A DNA stretch of 64,000 bases from assembly GCF_030159795.1 (NCBI RefSeq), contig NZ_BSND01000003.1, positions 806,001 through 870,000 of the forward strand, written 5' to 3'. Under the pieces are notes generated by a model. That model saw only the letters and a program-made list of their open reading frames with translations. It ran no database searches and was not told where the DNA came from. Positions within the stretch are counted from its first letter, which is position 1, and every line of letters starts with the position of its first letter. The DNA comes from Methylophaga thalassica. GTDB lineage: Bacteria; Pseudomonadota; Gammaproteobacteria; Nitrosococcales; Methylophagaceae. A program made the translations under genes and the position numbers. Of the stretch, positions 1 to 7,928 are shown in pieces.

Positions 1-162
1 TTTGAGATCATATTTTTGATGAATTTCGATACCTACTTCACGTAAATAATGAAGCTCAGCATATAATTTTTGTAAACTGTCTCCGCTATATTGAGAGCTG
101 ATGTTGCCAGCAAATACAGCAGGGCATAAAAATAATAACGACAAGAGGCGAAAGGTTCTCAA
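1..162 (-). CDS. Secreted protein of unknown function, 5' part only
   Basis: This is the N-terminal 54 codons of a gene that runs off the left edge. The likely start is TTG at 162-160, with a GAGGAGT ribosome site at 169-175 six bases upstream. The first 18 residues are a signal peptide (basic start, leucine-rich core, cleavage near AVFA/GN). The visible mature part is hydrophilic and probably helical (LQKLYAELHYLREVGIEI). I do not recognise the family. The protein should be periplasmic or outer-membrane associated. Confidence 0.55.
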   Translation of the reverse strand, partial: MRTFRLLSLLFLCPAVFAGNISSQYSGDSLQKLYAELHYLREVGIEIHQKYDLK

Positions 163-268
163 TGGTTTACTCCTCAGTATTCAATTAACTTTTGGCAGTT
201 TTGAATACGATTAAGTTCAATCGTTTATATGGTATATGAAAAATGCATTCAGTAGGGAGGACAAGTTC

Positions 269-772
269 ATGGTGTTTTATGAATTAGGGATTTCCAGCCT
301 AGGTTGTCTACTGGTGGCTAGAAATAACAGAGCTATATGCTTTGTTGCATTGGCTGATGACCCCGACCTTTTGGTTGAGCATCTCCAAGAAAAATATCCA
401 CATGCAAAACAACAGCAAAATGATACTTTACTAACCAGCTATTTAATCCGGATATTAAACTATATCGAGTCACCAAAAGGTGAGTTAGATTTACCGATTG
501 AAATGGAAGGAACGACGTTTCAAAAATCAGTATGGATGACCTTACAGCAAGTTCCTGTTGGGCAAACCAGAACCTATACCGAGCTGGCAAACATGCTGGG
601 AAAACCCTCGGCTGTGAGAGCTGTCGCCAATGCTTGTGCCGCAAATTCATTGGCTTTGCTGGTACCTTGTCATCGGATTGTTAATAAAAACGGCACGCTG
701 TCAGGCTATCGATGGGGTGTAGAACGTAAACAAATTTTATTGGGTCGTGAAAAGGCCTTGTTGACAGTTTGA
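269..772 (+). CDS. ogt: Methylated-DNA--[protein]-cysteine S-methyltransferase (Ada C-terminal/Ogt type)
   Basis: The product removes alkyl groups from O6-methylguanine by irreversible transfer to its own cysteine. The active-site motif PCHRIV has Cys134 in the 167-residue form. The helix-turn-helix and Asn hinge are also visible (RAVANACAAN), as is the SGYRWGVERK tail. The length and the N-terminal ELGISSLGCLLVA stretch match the C-terminal half of E. coli Ada better than short Ogt proteins, so it is a stand-alone Ada-like domain. I chose ATG 269 because AGGGAGG lies eight bases upstream; an in-frame ATG at 236 has no ribosome site. It stands alone, with no alkB or alkA next to it. Confidence 0.92.
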   Translation: MVFYELGISSLGCLLVARNNRAICFVALADDPDLLVEHLQEKYPHAKQQQNDTLLTSYLIRILNYIESPKGELDLPIEMEGTTFQKSVWMTLQQVPVGQTRTYTELANMLGKPSAVRAVANACAANSLALLVPCHRIVNKNGTLSGYRWGVERKQILLGREKALLTV

Positions 773-828
773 TCTTGTCTTTTTTTGTCTGCTTTACAGG
801 GTTTGTCAAGCTTTTATTCGATAGCAGT

Positions 829-937
829 GGTTAAATATTGACCACCATTTAAAGCTCGTCAGAAAAGAGTCACTTACAGATTTACCAGAAACTTATCCAC
901 ATGCTTATCCACTGAAATTGTGGGTAATGTGTATAAA
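829..937 (+). repeat. DnaA-box repeat, copy 1
   Basis: The copy opens with the imperfect palindrome GGTTAAATATTGACC (829-843) and shares the core GAGTCACTTACAG-TTTACCAGAAA with the other copies. It carries TTATCCACA at 893-901, which matches the E. coli DnaA-box consensus TTATNCACA, and TTATCCACT at 905-913. It ends in a TGTGGGTAA-like tail. Confidence 0.85.
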
Positions 938-1011
938 TTATTCGAGATAATTATCTTCGTATCATTCATAAAGCTTTTGTCTTTTCTCTCATCATCCGAA
1001 AACTGGCTCTT

Positions 1012-1120
1012 GGTTAAAATTTAACCATGTCATAAAGCTTGTCATAAAAGAGTCACTTACAGCTTTACCAGAAACTTATCCACATGCTTATCCACCGTTT
1101 TTGTGAGTAAAGTGAATAAA
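1012..1120 (+). repeat. DnaA-box repeat, copy 2
   Basis: The copy opens with the perfect 15-bp palindrome GGTTAAAATTTAACC (1012-1026). The same core follows, then TTATCCACA at 1076-1084 and TTATCCACC at 1088-1096, and a TGTGAGTAAAGTG tail. It lies exactly 183 bp after copy 1. Confidence 0.85.
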
Positions 1121-1195
1121 ACTTTAGATTGACGATGAGATTTATGAATTTTATAGATGTAGCTATATCAACAATCTTCACGCTTTTTTTGCAAT

Positions 1196-1302
1196 GGTTA
1201 AAAATTAACCATCATGTAAAGTTTGTCGTAAAAGAATCACTTACAGATTTACCAGAAAGTTATCCACATTGTTTTCCACAGAAACTGTGAGTAAGTGCGA
1301 AA
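1196..1302 (+). repeat. DnaA-box repeat, copy 3
   Basis: The copy opens with GGTTAAAAATTAACC (1196-1210). The core follows with a few changes, then TTATCCACA at 1260-1268 and TTTTCCACA at 1272-1280, and a TGTGAGTAAGTG tail. It lies 184 bp after copy 2 and ends about 40 bp before the next gene. Confidence 0.85.
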
Positions 1303-1342
1303 CGCCTGAATAAAGGGGGATAATTCATTTAAGAACAACAAA

Positions 1343-2641
1343 ATGCAGGAAAATATCTATATAATCCATGTGGATTTTGTCATGAGCGTGGGTGTTGGCT
1401 TGCTAAATGTTAAACACAGTTTTTTATTAATCGGATTGTTATTGACGTTACCATTTCGATGTGAGGCCTTAGATACGGGTATTGAGGGCTTGTCTGTGAA
1501 TGGTTACGGCACATTAGGCCTCATCTACAATGACAGCGATAATATTCTCTATCGCAACTCCATCGAACAAGAGGGCAGTGGGCATGGATTTGATTCAGCA
1601 ACCGAGTCTAACCTTGGCCTGCAAATTGATTACATTTTCAACCAGCAGTTAAATTTCACCACACAATTTGTTTTCATAGACAGACCTGAGCAGTCATTTA
1701 ACAACACCCTTAAATCAGCTTTTTTTACCTATCATTTTGATAATCGTTTTGAAATTGGGTTTGGTCGTTTACCGAATGATGTCTTCATGTCATCAGAATA
1801 TAAAAATGTTGGTTTTGCTCGTTTATGGACGCATTTGCCCGTCGCGTTTTATGGCCAGCTAGCGGGTGAATCCTACGATGGCGCAAAATTAAGCCATCAC
1901 TTCAGATTAGGGGATGGTGTGTTGACCTCGTCTGTATGGGCGGGTCGAAGCAACTTTCCTTATGACAGTAATGGTGAGGCAAAAAAGATAAAGTTTGAGC
2001 CGAACTTTGGGGCAGGGCTGCGCTGGGAAAATCAGACCTGGTTATTAAGACTTCTTTACTCACAAGCCAGAATTAATGACAAAGACGATCCTGCCGCTGC
2101 ATTTGACGATGCGTTAATACAAGCATCCAAGTTTGGCTGGCCCGAAGCGGCTTCTATCGCGGGTTTTTCGATTAATGATACCTGGCTGAGATATGTTACC
2201 GCGGGACTCAGCTATGATAAAGACGACTGGCTTGTTCAAAGTGAATTGAGCGTTGTTAAGGCAGAAACAAGTACGCATGATAAATACGCTTCTGCTTATT
2301 TGAGTGTGGGGCATCGGTTTGGTGCTGTGACCCCCTATTTTATTGTCAGCAAATTTACCACGCTGGGTAGTCGAGAAACCATACCACCTGCACCTGCATT
2401 CATTACATCATATCAACGATTACAATCAATCGCTCAGGCTGCGTCAAATGGCATTTATGCTGACCAAAGTACGCTTGGTATCGGCGCTCGTTGGGATGTT
2501 TCGCAAACGGTTTCATTAAAAGCGCAATGGGATCGTACCTGGGTTGAGAAGTATGGCGACTTTATCTTTGAACAAAAAAACCAAATAGATAAACAGCATA
2601 TTTTTAACGTATTCAGTCTGACCGTGGACTTTATATTCTGA
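1343..2641 (+). CDS. Outer-membrane beta-barrel (porin-like) protein
   Basis: A signal peptide (KHSFLLIGLLLTLPFRCEA) is followed by about 400 residues of alternating polar and aromatic segments, such as GYGTLGLIYN, FEIGFGRLP and WLVQSELS. The protein ends in a strand terminating in Phe (SLTVDFIF), the usual barrel-assembly signal, so it should form an outer-membrane pore or receptor barrel. The start is uncertain: ATG 1343 precedes 13 extra residues, and ATG 1382 gives a more normal signal peptide; neither has a good ribosome site. Its stop codon overlaps the next start (TGATG), so it is cotranscribed with the binding protein and diguanylate cyclase. The solute is unknown. Confidence 0.7.
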   Translation: MQENIYIIHVDFVMSVGVGLLNVKHSFLLIGLLLTLPFRCEALDTGIEGLSVNGYGTLGLIYNDSDNILYRNSIEQEGSGHGFDSATESNLGLQIDYIFNQQLNFTTQFVFIDRPEQSFNNTLKSAFFTYHFDNRFEIGFGRLPNDVFMSSEYKNVGFARLWTHLPVAFYGQLAGESYDGAKLSHHFRLGDGVLTSSVWAGRSNFPYDSNGEAKKIKFEPNFGAGLRWENQTWLLRLLYSQARINDKDDPAAAFDDALIQASKFGWPEAASIAGFSINDTWLRYVTAGLSYDKDDWLVQSELSVVKAETSTHDKYASAYLSVGHRFGAVTPYFIVSKFTTLGSRETIPPAPAFITSYQRLQSIAQAASNGIYADQSTLGIGARWDVSQTVSLKAQWDRTWVEKYGDFIFEQKNQIDKQHIFNVFSLTVDFIF

Positions 2642-3063
2642 TGAAGACGATATTAGTATTAGCAATATTGTGTTTATCGCTGGTGCCATCCTTAGCAGCC
2701 TCAGGAGAGATTGCTGTGGTTGCAAATAAAAACAATCCACTAGCCGCGCTGAGTAAGCAGCAGATTGTTGATATTTTTATGGGGCGGACAAAATTTTATT
2801 CGACCGGACAAAGAATAGTGTTACTAGATCAGGAGATTGCGTCTCCAGCGAGAAGAGATTTTTATCAAAATCTGGTTAATAAAACACTCAATGAAATCAA
2901 TTCCTACCGCGCCCGACTCTTATTTTCTGGTCGATTTGCTTTACCTAAGGAAGTCAGTGATGATGAGATGATAAAGTGGTTAGAAAAAGATTCTAATGCA
3001 ATCGGCTATATTGAGGCTGATAAGGTGAATGACTCATTAAAAGTCCTGGGTTATGTTGACTAA
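2641..3063 (+). CDS. Periplasmic phosphate/substrate-binding-like protein (PBP domain)
   Basis: This 140-residue exported protein has a signal peptide ending near SLAA/SGE. It has the features of the short PstS-like PBP family: EIAVVANKNNP, the IVDIFMGRTKF segment, and a C-terminal NAIGYIEADK. It is far shorter than a true PstS (about 340 residues), so it is probably a sensory or accessory binding protein. It overlaps the porin by one base and the diguanylate cyclase by 11 bases. This suggests translational coupling and a shared job, perhaps relaying ligand status to the cyclase; that role is inference. Confidence 0.75.
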   Translation: MKTILVLAILCLSLVPSLAASGEIAVVANKNNPLAALSKQQIVDIFMGRTKFYSTGQRIVLLDQEIASPARRDFYQNLVNKTLNEINSYRARLLFSGRFALPKEVSDDEMIKWLEKDSNAIGYIEADKVNDSLKVLGYVD

Positions 3064-4675
3064 GCTTCGCACAAGTATTGCCACTCGATTAGCATTCATA
3101 TTGATCCTGGCTGGTGTTGTGTCTGCATTATCAACAGGATATTTGTTTTACAGTTATACCTATTCAAAAGAGTTTGCTCAAAGTCAGAAAAATATCCGAC
3201 AACTCGCTCATGCCGTATCTCATACAGCTGCAATCGCTGCTTATTTAGATGATCTGACACTGGCTAAAGAAGTCGTTGAGGGGATTGCAGGCAGTGATTT
3301 AGTCAAAGCTGTGGAGTTAAAGTCAACGCAGGAATCGCTAGCTTTACGTGGTACGGTACCTGATGGCGCTCAAACAATGAAGTTTGATTTGGAATCTCCT
3401 TTTTCAAGCGGTGAAATGGTTGGTAAATTAAATCTTGTGCCGAATGTCGCTTTGATTAAGTCGGATGCGAGAAAGGCCGCTATCAATCACGTTATATTAA
3501 TTTCTGTTCAGACGTTTGTTTTGATCACACTTATTATTTTCTTATTAAATACACAGTTGATAACTGAAATAAAACGGCTTGCCAGTCGTTTGCATGGTAT
3601 TCGGATTGGCAGTGAAGAGCGAATTATTCCAACTCAGTCTCACCAATACGATGAAATTGGTTTATTAACCCACGATATAAATGAGTTATTAAATTCGGTC
3701 GAGGAGAATATTAATCTTGAAAGAACGCTTCGACTTGAAGTGGAAGCGTTAGAAAACCGATTCAGAGATATTTTCGAACAGTCCAGTCACGGTATCGCCA
3801 TTGTCGATATTGATGGCAAAATGAGGCTACATAACCCGTCTTTCAAACAGATTATTGGTGATGAATGTTTTCAGAAGATTTCAAAGCAAGACTCCCTTTC
3901 CTTTTTTGCACTATTTGATGAAGAAAAAAGTCGCTTGGAATCAGCTGCCGCTGAAGTTTTATCGAGTGGTGAGTCACGAGCAGTTGATATAAAAGTTGAG
4001 GAGGGGTCACAAACGAGGTGGTTATACTGCCTTATTTCGGTCATGACAGACGATGATAAGACGTCGTCTTTTGAAATTGTCTTGCAAGATATTTCAGAGC
4101 GTCGCAATCGGGAAGAAAAGTTAAAGGGGCAGGCTGAAGTCGATGCCTTAACCAATTTGTATAATCGCGGTGCAGGTGAGAATAAAATTGAACAACTTAT
4201 CTCATCTTCGGACTCTAAGCGGTTTTCATATGGCCTGTTTATGATTGATTTGGATGGGTTTAAACCTGTTAATGATCAATTTGGCCATGAAGCAGGAGAC
4301 AGAGTGCTTATAGCGGTTGCAAATCGATTATTAGGTTCAATTCGTGCTGAAGATATTGCGATACGTTGGGGAGGCGATGAATTTGTTGTTTTTGCCAGAT
4401 TAACCACGGATTTATCAGAAGCGAGCAGTATTGCAGAAAAACTGTTAAATATATTACAGCAACCAATCGAATGTCAGTCTGATATGAGTGTGACTATCAG
4501 TGCTAGCATTGGCATCGCGCTCTATCCATTCAATGCTGATAATATTGAGACATTACTCAAGTACGCTGATCTTGCGATGTATGAAGTCAAATCACACAAC
4601 AAAAACAGTTATAACTTTTTCAAACAACCCACATTCAAGACGTCAGAGACACAAAGTGTGATCACCGGATTTTAG
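3053..4675 (+). CDS. Membrane diguanylate cyclase (periplasmic sensor-HAMP-PAS-GGDEF)
   Basis: The protein makes c-di-GMP from GTP. A transmembrane helix at about residues 12-32 is followed by a ~110-residue periplasmic loop and a second helix at about 143-164. Then come a HAMP-like linker, a PAS domain (about 240-355, from RFRDIFEQSSHGIAIVD to DISERR) and a GGDEF domain (about 365-525). The catalytic motif RWGGDEF is intact. An RAED sequence five residues before it fits the RxxD product-inhibition site, so the enzyme should be active and feedback-controlled. It starts inside the preceding binding-protein gene. Confidence 0.9.
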   Translation: MLTKLRTSIATRLAFILILAGVVSALSTGYLFYSYTYSKEFAQSQKNIRQLAHAVSHTAAIAAYLDDLTLAKEVVEGIAGSDLVKAVELKSTQESLALRGTVPDGAQTMKFDLESPFSSGEMVGKLNLVPNVALIKSDARKAAINHVILISVQTFVLITLIIFLLNTQLITEIKRLASRLHGIRIGSEERIIPTQSHQYDEIGLLTHDINELLNSVEENINLERTLRLEVEALENRFRDIFEQSSHGIAIVDIDGKMRLHNPSFKQIIGDECFQKISKQDSLSFFALFDEEKSRLESAAAEVLSSGESRAVDIKVEEGSQTRWLYCLISVMTDDDKTSSFEIVLQDISERRNREEKLKGQAEVDALTNLYNRGAGENKIEQLISSSDSKRFSYGLFMIDLDGFKPVNDQFGHEAGDRVLIAVANRLLGSIRAEDIAIRWGGDEFVVFARLTTDLSEASSIAEKLLNILQQPIECQSDMSVTISASIGIALYPFNADNIETLLKYADLAMYEVKSHNKNSYNFFKQPTFKTSETQSVITGF

Positions 4676-4676
4676 A

Positions 4677-4706
4677 ATGCCCGGTGAATAACACCGGGCA
4701 TTTTTT
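4677..4706. terminator. Bidirectional intrinsic terminator
   Basis: A ten-base-pair stem (ATGCCCGGTG / CACCGGGCAT) with loop AATAA is followed by a T run. It sits between the convergent diguanylate cyclase and dehydrogenase genes. Confidence 0.9.
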
Positions 4707-4712
4707 AGTGTA

Positions 4713-6650
4713 TTACTGTATGGGTAAATAGACTATTTTACTGCCTTTCATATCCGGCACTATCAGGTACTGACCATCTGCTGAGAGACTAATGTCAGCA
4801 GCAGAGACAAAGTCATCACTGAGTAATTGTGGTGTTGCTTTAGGTTCAACTAACTGCCACACCTTACCATTTTGCCAATCACTCACATACAGATAGCCTT
4901 TGCTGTCTCTGACCAGACCATCAGCACCACCAAAGCCTTTGTTCAGTGCTTCAGTTTTACCCGAGCTGATATTCGCACGATACAAGTCACCTGTGCCAAA
5001 GTCAGCAACTAACAGCGTGTCATTACCGTCCATCAGCAACCCATTAGGACGTTTAATAGCCGATTTATCATCCAAAATTTCGCTCACTTTACCTGCTTGA
5101 GTAATTTGATAAATGCCGGCATTTTCTCCATCATCAGTGCCGCTATCAGAGACATATAAGGTACCGTTACCATCAATTTCCATATCATTCAGAAAGACAG
5201 GTTTTCCGGGAAAATCCTTGGCTTTGGCGATAACTGTGATATCACCTTTCATATCTACTTTAACGACATGATCGACATCAGCGATATACAGTTCGTTATT
5301 CCATAAATCGATGCCTTTGGGATCATTTAAGCCTGTAGCCAGCGTTGTTTTTTGTCCGGACTTATCGATAACCGTGACTTTACCGTCACCGGCTTTACCA
5401 AACTCACCAATTTCAGTGACAAATACACGACCATCTGGTGCTGCAATGGCTGATTCAGGCATCTGCAGATCAGTGATTGTTTTGCTATTTGATTGAGACG
5501 TGGCATCAGTTGAAGATGCGTTGTCATCGCCATAACTAACACGGTAAATCACATCGTTATAATCATCAGAAATCAGTAAGGAACCATCGGCAAGTTGTAA
5601 TACATCGGTCGGACGTCCCCAGGCCTCACCATTCTGCAACCAACCATCGATAAAGACTTCATGACCTGTCACCTGATGATTATCATCAAATGTGACACGC
5701 ATTAACTGGTAACCCACAGGACTCGTTCTATTCCATGAACCATGCTGAGCAATAATGGCATCGCCTTTGTAGTCAGCTGGAAACATATCACCTGTATAGA
5801 ATTTGAGACCCAGACTTGCGGTATGTGCCTGGAATTCCTGGACAGGGAACGTGACGTCTTGTGGTGCTTGTTTGTCTTTCCAGTCAGGATGTTGCGCTTT
5901 GCCACCCGCATAATAAGGGAAACCAAAGTGCATACCGGCTTTAGGTGCGGCATTGAGTTCACCCGGTGGATTATCATCACCCATCATATCGACGTTATTA
6001 TCAGTGAAATACAGGGTGCCAGTGTCGGGCTGGAAGTCCATACCCACTGAGTTTCTGATACCTTTGGCATATATTTCAGCATCACTGCCATCGGCATTCA
6101 TGCGAATAATGCTGGCTTCAATACCCTGAGGATTACAGATATTACAGGGGGCACCTACGGTGACATAAAGCTTGTTATCAGGGCCAAAAGCAATATAGCG
6201 CCAGCCATGGTGTGCTTTATCCGGTAGCTTATCGTAAATAACCTCACGCATTTGTTTAAATGGTAAGTTGAGATCGAAACCCGGAGCGGGGTAAATGGCA
6301 ATACGGTTTTGCTCAGCAACATAAAGGTTGCCTTGATGCACCGCTACACCATTACCGACTTTTAAATCATCAAGAATCTTCACCACTTTATCGGCTTTAC
6401 GATCTTTGTTTTTATCGACTACCGCAAAGACATTATTACCGCGTGTGCCAACAAATACTGTGCCTGTTGACTGGCCTAAGGCCATTTGACGCGCACCTTC
6501 GACTTCGGCATAAACATTAATATGAAAGCCTTCTGGCAGCTTGAGCTTGTGTAGATTTTCTTCCGCATCGGCTCGGTCAGCAAATGCAGCCTGTCCCATC
6601 AGTCCTAACGAACCGGCTAGCATAAGCTGTGTTATTGTCTTAAGTGTCAT
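4713..6650 (-). CDS. Periplasmic double beta-propeller protein, sorbosone/glucose dehydrogenase-like plus SMP-30/NHL-like half
   Basis: A signal peptide (cleavage after AAFA, residue 24) exports this 645-residue protein. Residues about 33-370 resemble the soluble PQQ-dependent aldose/sorbosone dehydrogenase propeller (HHGWRYIAFGPDNKLYVTVG, GIRNSVGMDFQPDTGTLYFTDN, LQLADGSLLISDDYNDVIYRV). A Ser/Thr/Asn-rich linker (about 375-395) joins it to a second propeller with repeats of the NHL/SMP-30 type (NDPKGIDLWNNELYIADVD, NGLLMDGNDTLLVADFG). A CNIC pair (Cys169, Cys172) follows the first blade and could form a disulfide. It may oxidise a sugar or aldehyde in the periplasm, but PQQ use is inferred from family. 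It lies downstream of nemA, separated by 159 bp with a hairpin. Confidence 0.75.
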   Translation of the reverse strand: MTLKTITQLMLAGSLGLMGQAAFADRADAEENLHKLKLPEGFHINVYAEVEGARQMALGQSTGTVFVGTRGNNVFAVVDKNKDRKADKVVKILDDLKVGNGVAVHQGNLYVAEQNRIAIYPAPGFDLNLPFKQMREVIYDKLPDKAHHGWRYIAFGPDNKLYVTVGAPCNICNPQGIEASIIRMNADGSDAEIYAKGIRNSVGMDFQPDTGTLYFTDNNVDMMGDDNPPGELNAAPKAGMHFGFPYYAGGKAQHPDWKDKQAPQDVTFPVQEFQAHTASLGLKFYTGDMFPADYKGDAIIAQHGSWNRTSPVGYQLMRVTFDDNHQVTGHEVFIDGWLQNGEAWGRPTDVLQLADGSLLISDDYNDVIYRVSYGDDNASSTDATSQSNSKTITDLQMPESAIAAPDGRVFVTEIGEFGKAGDGKVTVIDKSGQKTTLATGLNDPKGIDLWNNELYIADVDHVVKVDMKGDITVIAKAKDFPGKPVFLNDMEIDGNGTLYVSDSGTDDGENAGIYQITQAGKVSEILDDKSAIKRPNGLLMDGNDTLLVADFGTGDLYRANISSGKTEALNKGFGGADGLVRDSKGYLYVSDWQNGKVWQLVEPKATPQLLSDDFVSAADISLSADGQYLIVPDMKGSKIVYLPIQ

Positions 6651-6682
6651 ACATCCTCCTTTAGTATGTATTTTCCTGCTGT

Positions 6683-6724
6683 GCAGCGTATCGATTATTG
6701 AATCACAGAGAATCGATACGCTGC
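6683..6724. repeat. 14-bp perfect inverted repeat
   Basis: GCAGCGTATCGATT (6683-6696) and its exact complement (6711-6724) flank a 14-base spacer. The element lies between nemA and the start of the dehydrogenase gene, 33 bp upstream of that start. There is no T run on either side, so it may be an operator or an RNA stem in the leader rather than a terminator. Confidence 0.7.
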
Positions 6725-6809
6725 TTGAGTGGTATCAGGACACGATACGTCACTGATACTCATGGTGCTTGCCTAATAAAACGGGGTTTGTGCTGGTTTC
6801 TACATATCG

Positions 6810-7913
6810 TTATTTTTCAGTGAGAAAGGGATAATCGATATAACCATGTTCATCACCACCATAAAAGCTATCGCTGTCAGGTGTATTCAATGGGGCGCGA
6901 GTAGAGAAACGTTCAACTAAATCCGGGTTGGCAATGAATAACTTACCGAAGGATATACAGTCAGCATCGCCACTTTGGATCGCTACATTGGCAGTATCAA
7001 AATTATATTCACTGTTTGTCATATACGTTCCCTGATACCACTCACGACATAGGCCTAAATCAAACTCGGGGCCCGCAGCGCCTGGATTTTCAGCGCCCAT
7101 TTCAGTGATATGTAAATACGCCAGGTTAAACTTGTTTAGCGCCTTGATAATGTACTCAAAGGTTTTTTCGGGCTGACTGTCTTTCATATCATTAAAAGGT
7201 TGCAACGGAGACAAACGAATACCAACACGGTCTGAACCCCAGATTTTGCAAACTTCATCAACGACTTCTAGGGTCAGACGGGCGCGGTTTTCAATACTGC
7301 CACCATATTCATCCGTTCGCTGATTACTGCCATCACGTAAAAATTGGTCAAGCAGATAGCCATTGGCAGAATGCACTTCGACACCATCAAAGCCTGCTGT
7401 TAAGGCGTTATAAGCGGCAGTTCTGAAATCATCGATTGTCTGCTTGATTTCATCCTTTGTCATTTCCTGTGGTGTTTCATAAGGTTTCATACCCTCGTAG
7501 GTATACACTTCACCAGCAGGTTTAATGGCTGATGGGGCTTGTGGTTTCATACCACCGGGTAACATAGATGAATGTGAGACTCGACCACAGTGCCATATTT
7601 GCAAAACAATCTTGCCACCTTCTGCATGGACCGCTTTGGTGACTTTTTTCCAGCCTTCAATCTGGGCTTTGCTGTATATGCCTGGTGTATTCGGATAACC
7701 AATACCTTGAGCCGAGATTAATGTGGCTTCACTGATAATCAGCCCTGCTGAAGCTCGCTGACGGTAATACTCAACATTCATATCTGTGGGGGCTAAACCT
7801 TCACCTGCACGGTTACGCGTAAGCGGTGCCATTATCACGCGGTTTTTCAAGCTGATGGAACCCAGTTCAATAGGTGATAAAAGCGACTGAGATTGTTGAT
7901 TCATTGCTGTCAT
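6810..7913 (-). CDS. nemA: Old yellow enzyme family ene-reductase, N-ethylmaleimide reductase-like
   Basis: This FMN-dependent TIM-barrel enzyme reduces activated double bonds and nitro compounds with NAD(P)H. The family marks are NRVIMAPLTRNRA near the N-terminus, LQIWHCGRVSH, and the substrate-binding HxxN in VEVHSANGYLLDQFL, followed by NQRTDEYGGSIENR. The length of 367 residues matches NemA. It is the last gene of the nemR-controlled run (yqhD, quinone reductase, nemA), with gaps of only about 15 bp. An AGGGA ribosome site precedes the ATG. It probably detoxifies electrophiles in the cytoplasm. Confidence 0.92.
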   Translation of the reverse strand: MTAMNQQSQSLLSPIELGSISLKNRVIMAPLTRNRAGEGLAPTDMNVEYYRQRASAGLIISEATLISAQGIGYPNTPGIYSKAQIEGWKKVTKAVHAEGGKIVLQIWHCGRVSHSSMLPGGMKPQAPSAIKPAGEVYTYEGMKPYETPQEMTKDEIKQTIDDFRTAAYNALTAGFDGVEVHSANGYLLDQFLRDGSNQRTDEYGGSIENRARLTLEVVDEVCKIWGSDRVGIRLSPLQPFNDMKDSQPEKTFEYIIKALNKFNLAYLHITEMGAENPGAAGPEFDLGLCREWYQGTYMTNSEYNFDTANVAIQSGDADCISFGKLFIANPDLVERFSTRAPLNTPDSDSFYGGDEHGYIDYPFLTEK

Positions 7914-7928
7914 AGTGCATCCCTAAGT

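Larger units (their letters stand above)
773..1342. other. Non-coding region with three DnaA-box repeats
   Basis: No convincing gene lies in these 570 bases. They are AT-rich and organised around three copies of a ~105-bp sequence that begin at 829, 1012 and 1196, so the period is 183-184 bp. Each copy has a 15-bp AT-rich palindrome, a conserved ~45-bp arm, and two DnaA-box-like 9-mers whose starts are 12 bp apart. The copies and boxes are listed separately. The spacers between copies are not conserved. Confidence 0.85.

Noticed and set aside
829-1302. CRISPR array
   Set aside because: There are only three units with a 183-bp period and ~105-bp partly diverged repeats. CRISPR repeats are short, near identical and evenly spaced by ~30-40 bp. 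No cas gene is nearby.
773-1342. Definite chromosomal oriC
   Set aside because: DnaA boxes are present, but no dnaA, dnaN, gyrB, gidA or mioC-type neighbour and no skew calculation. It is kept as a candidate DnaA-binding locus only.
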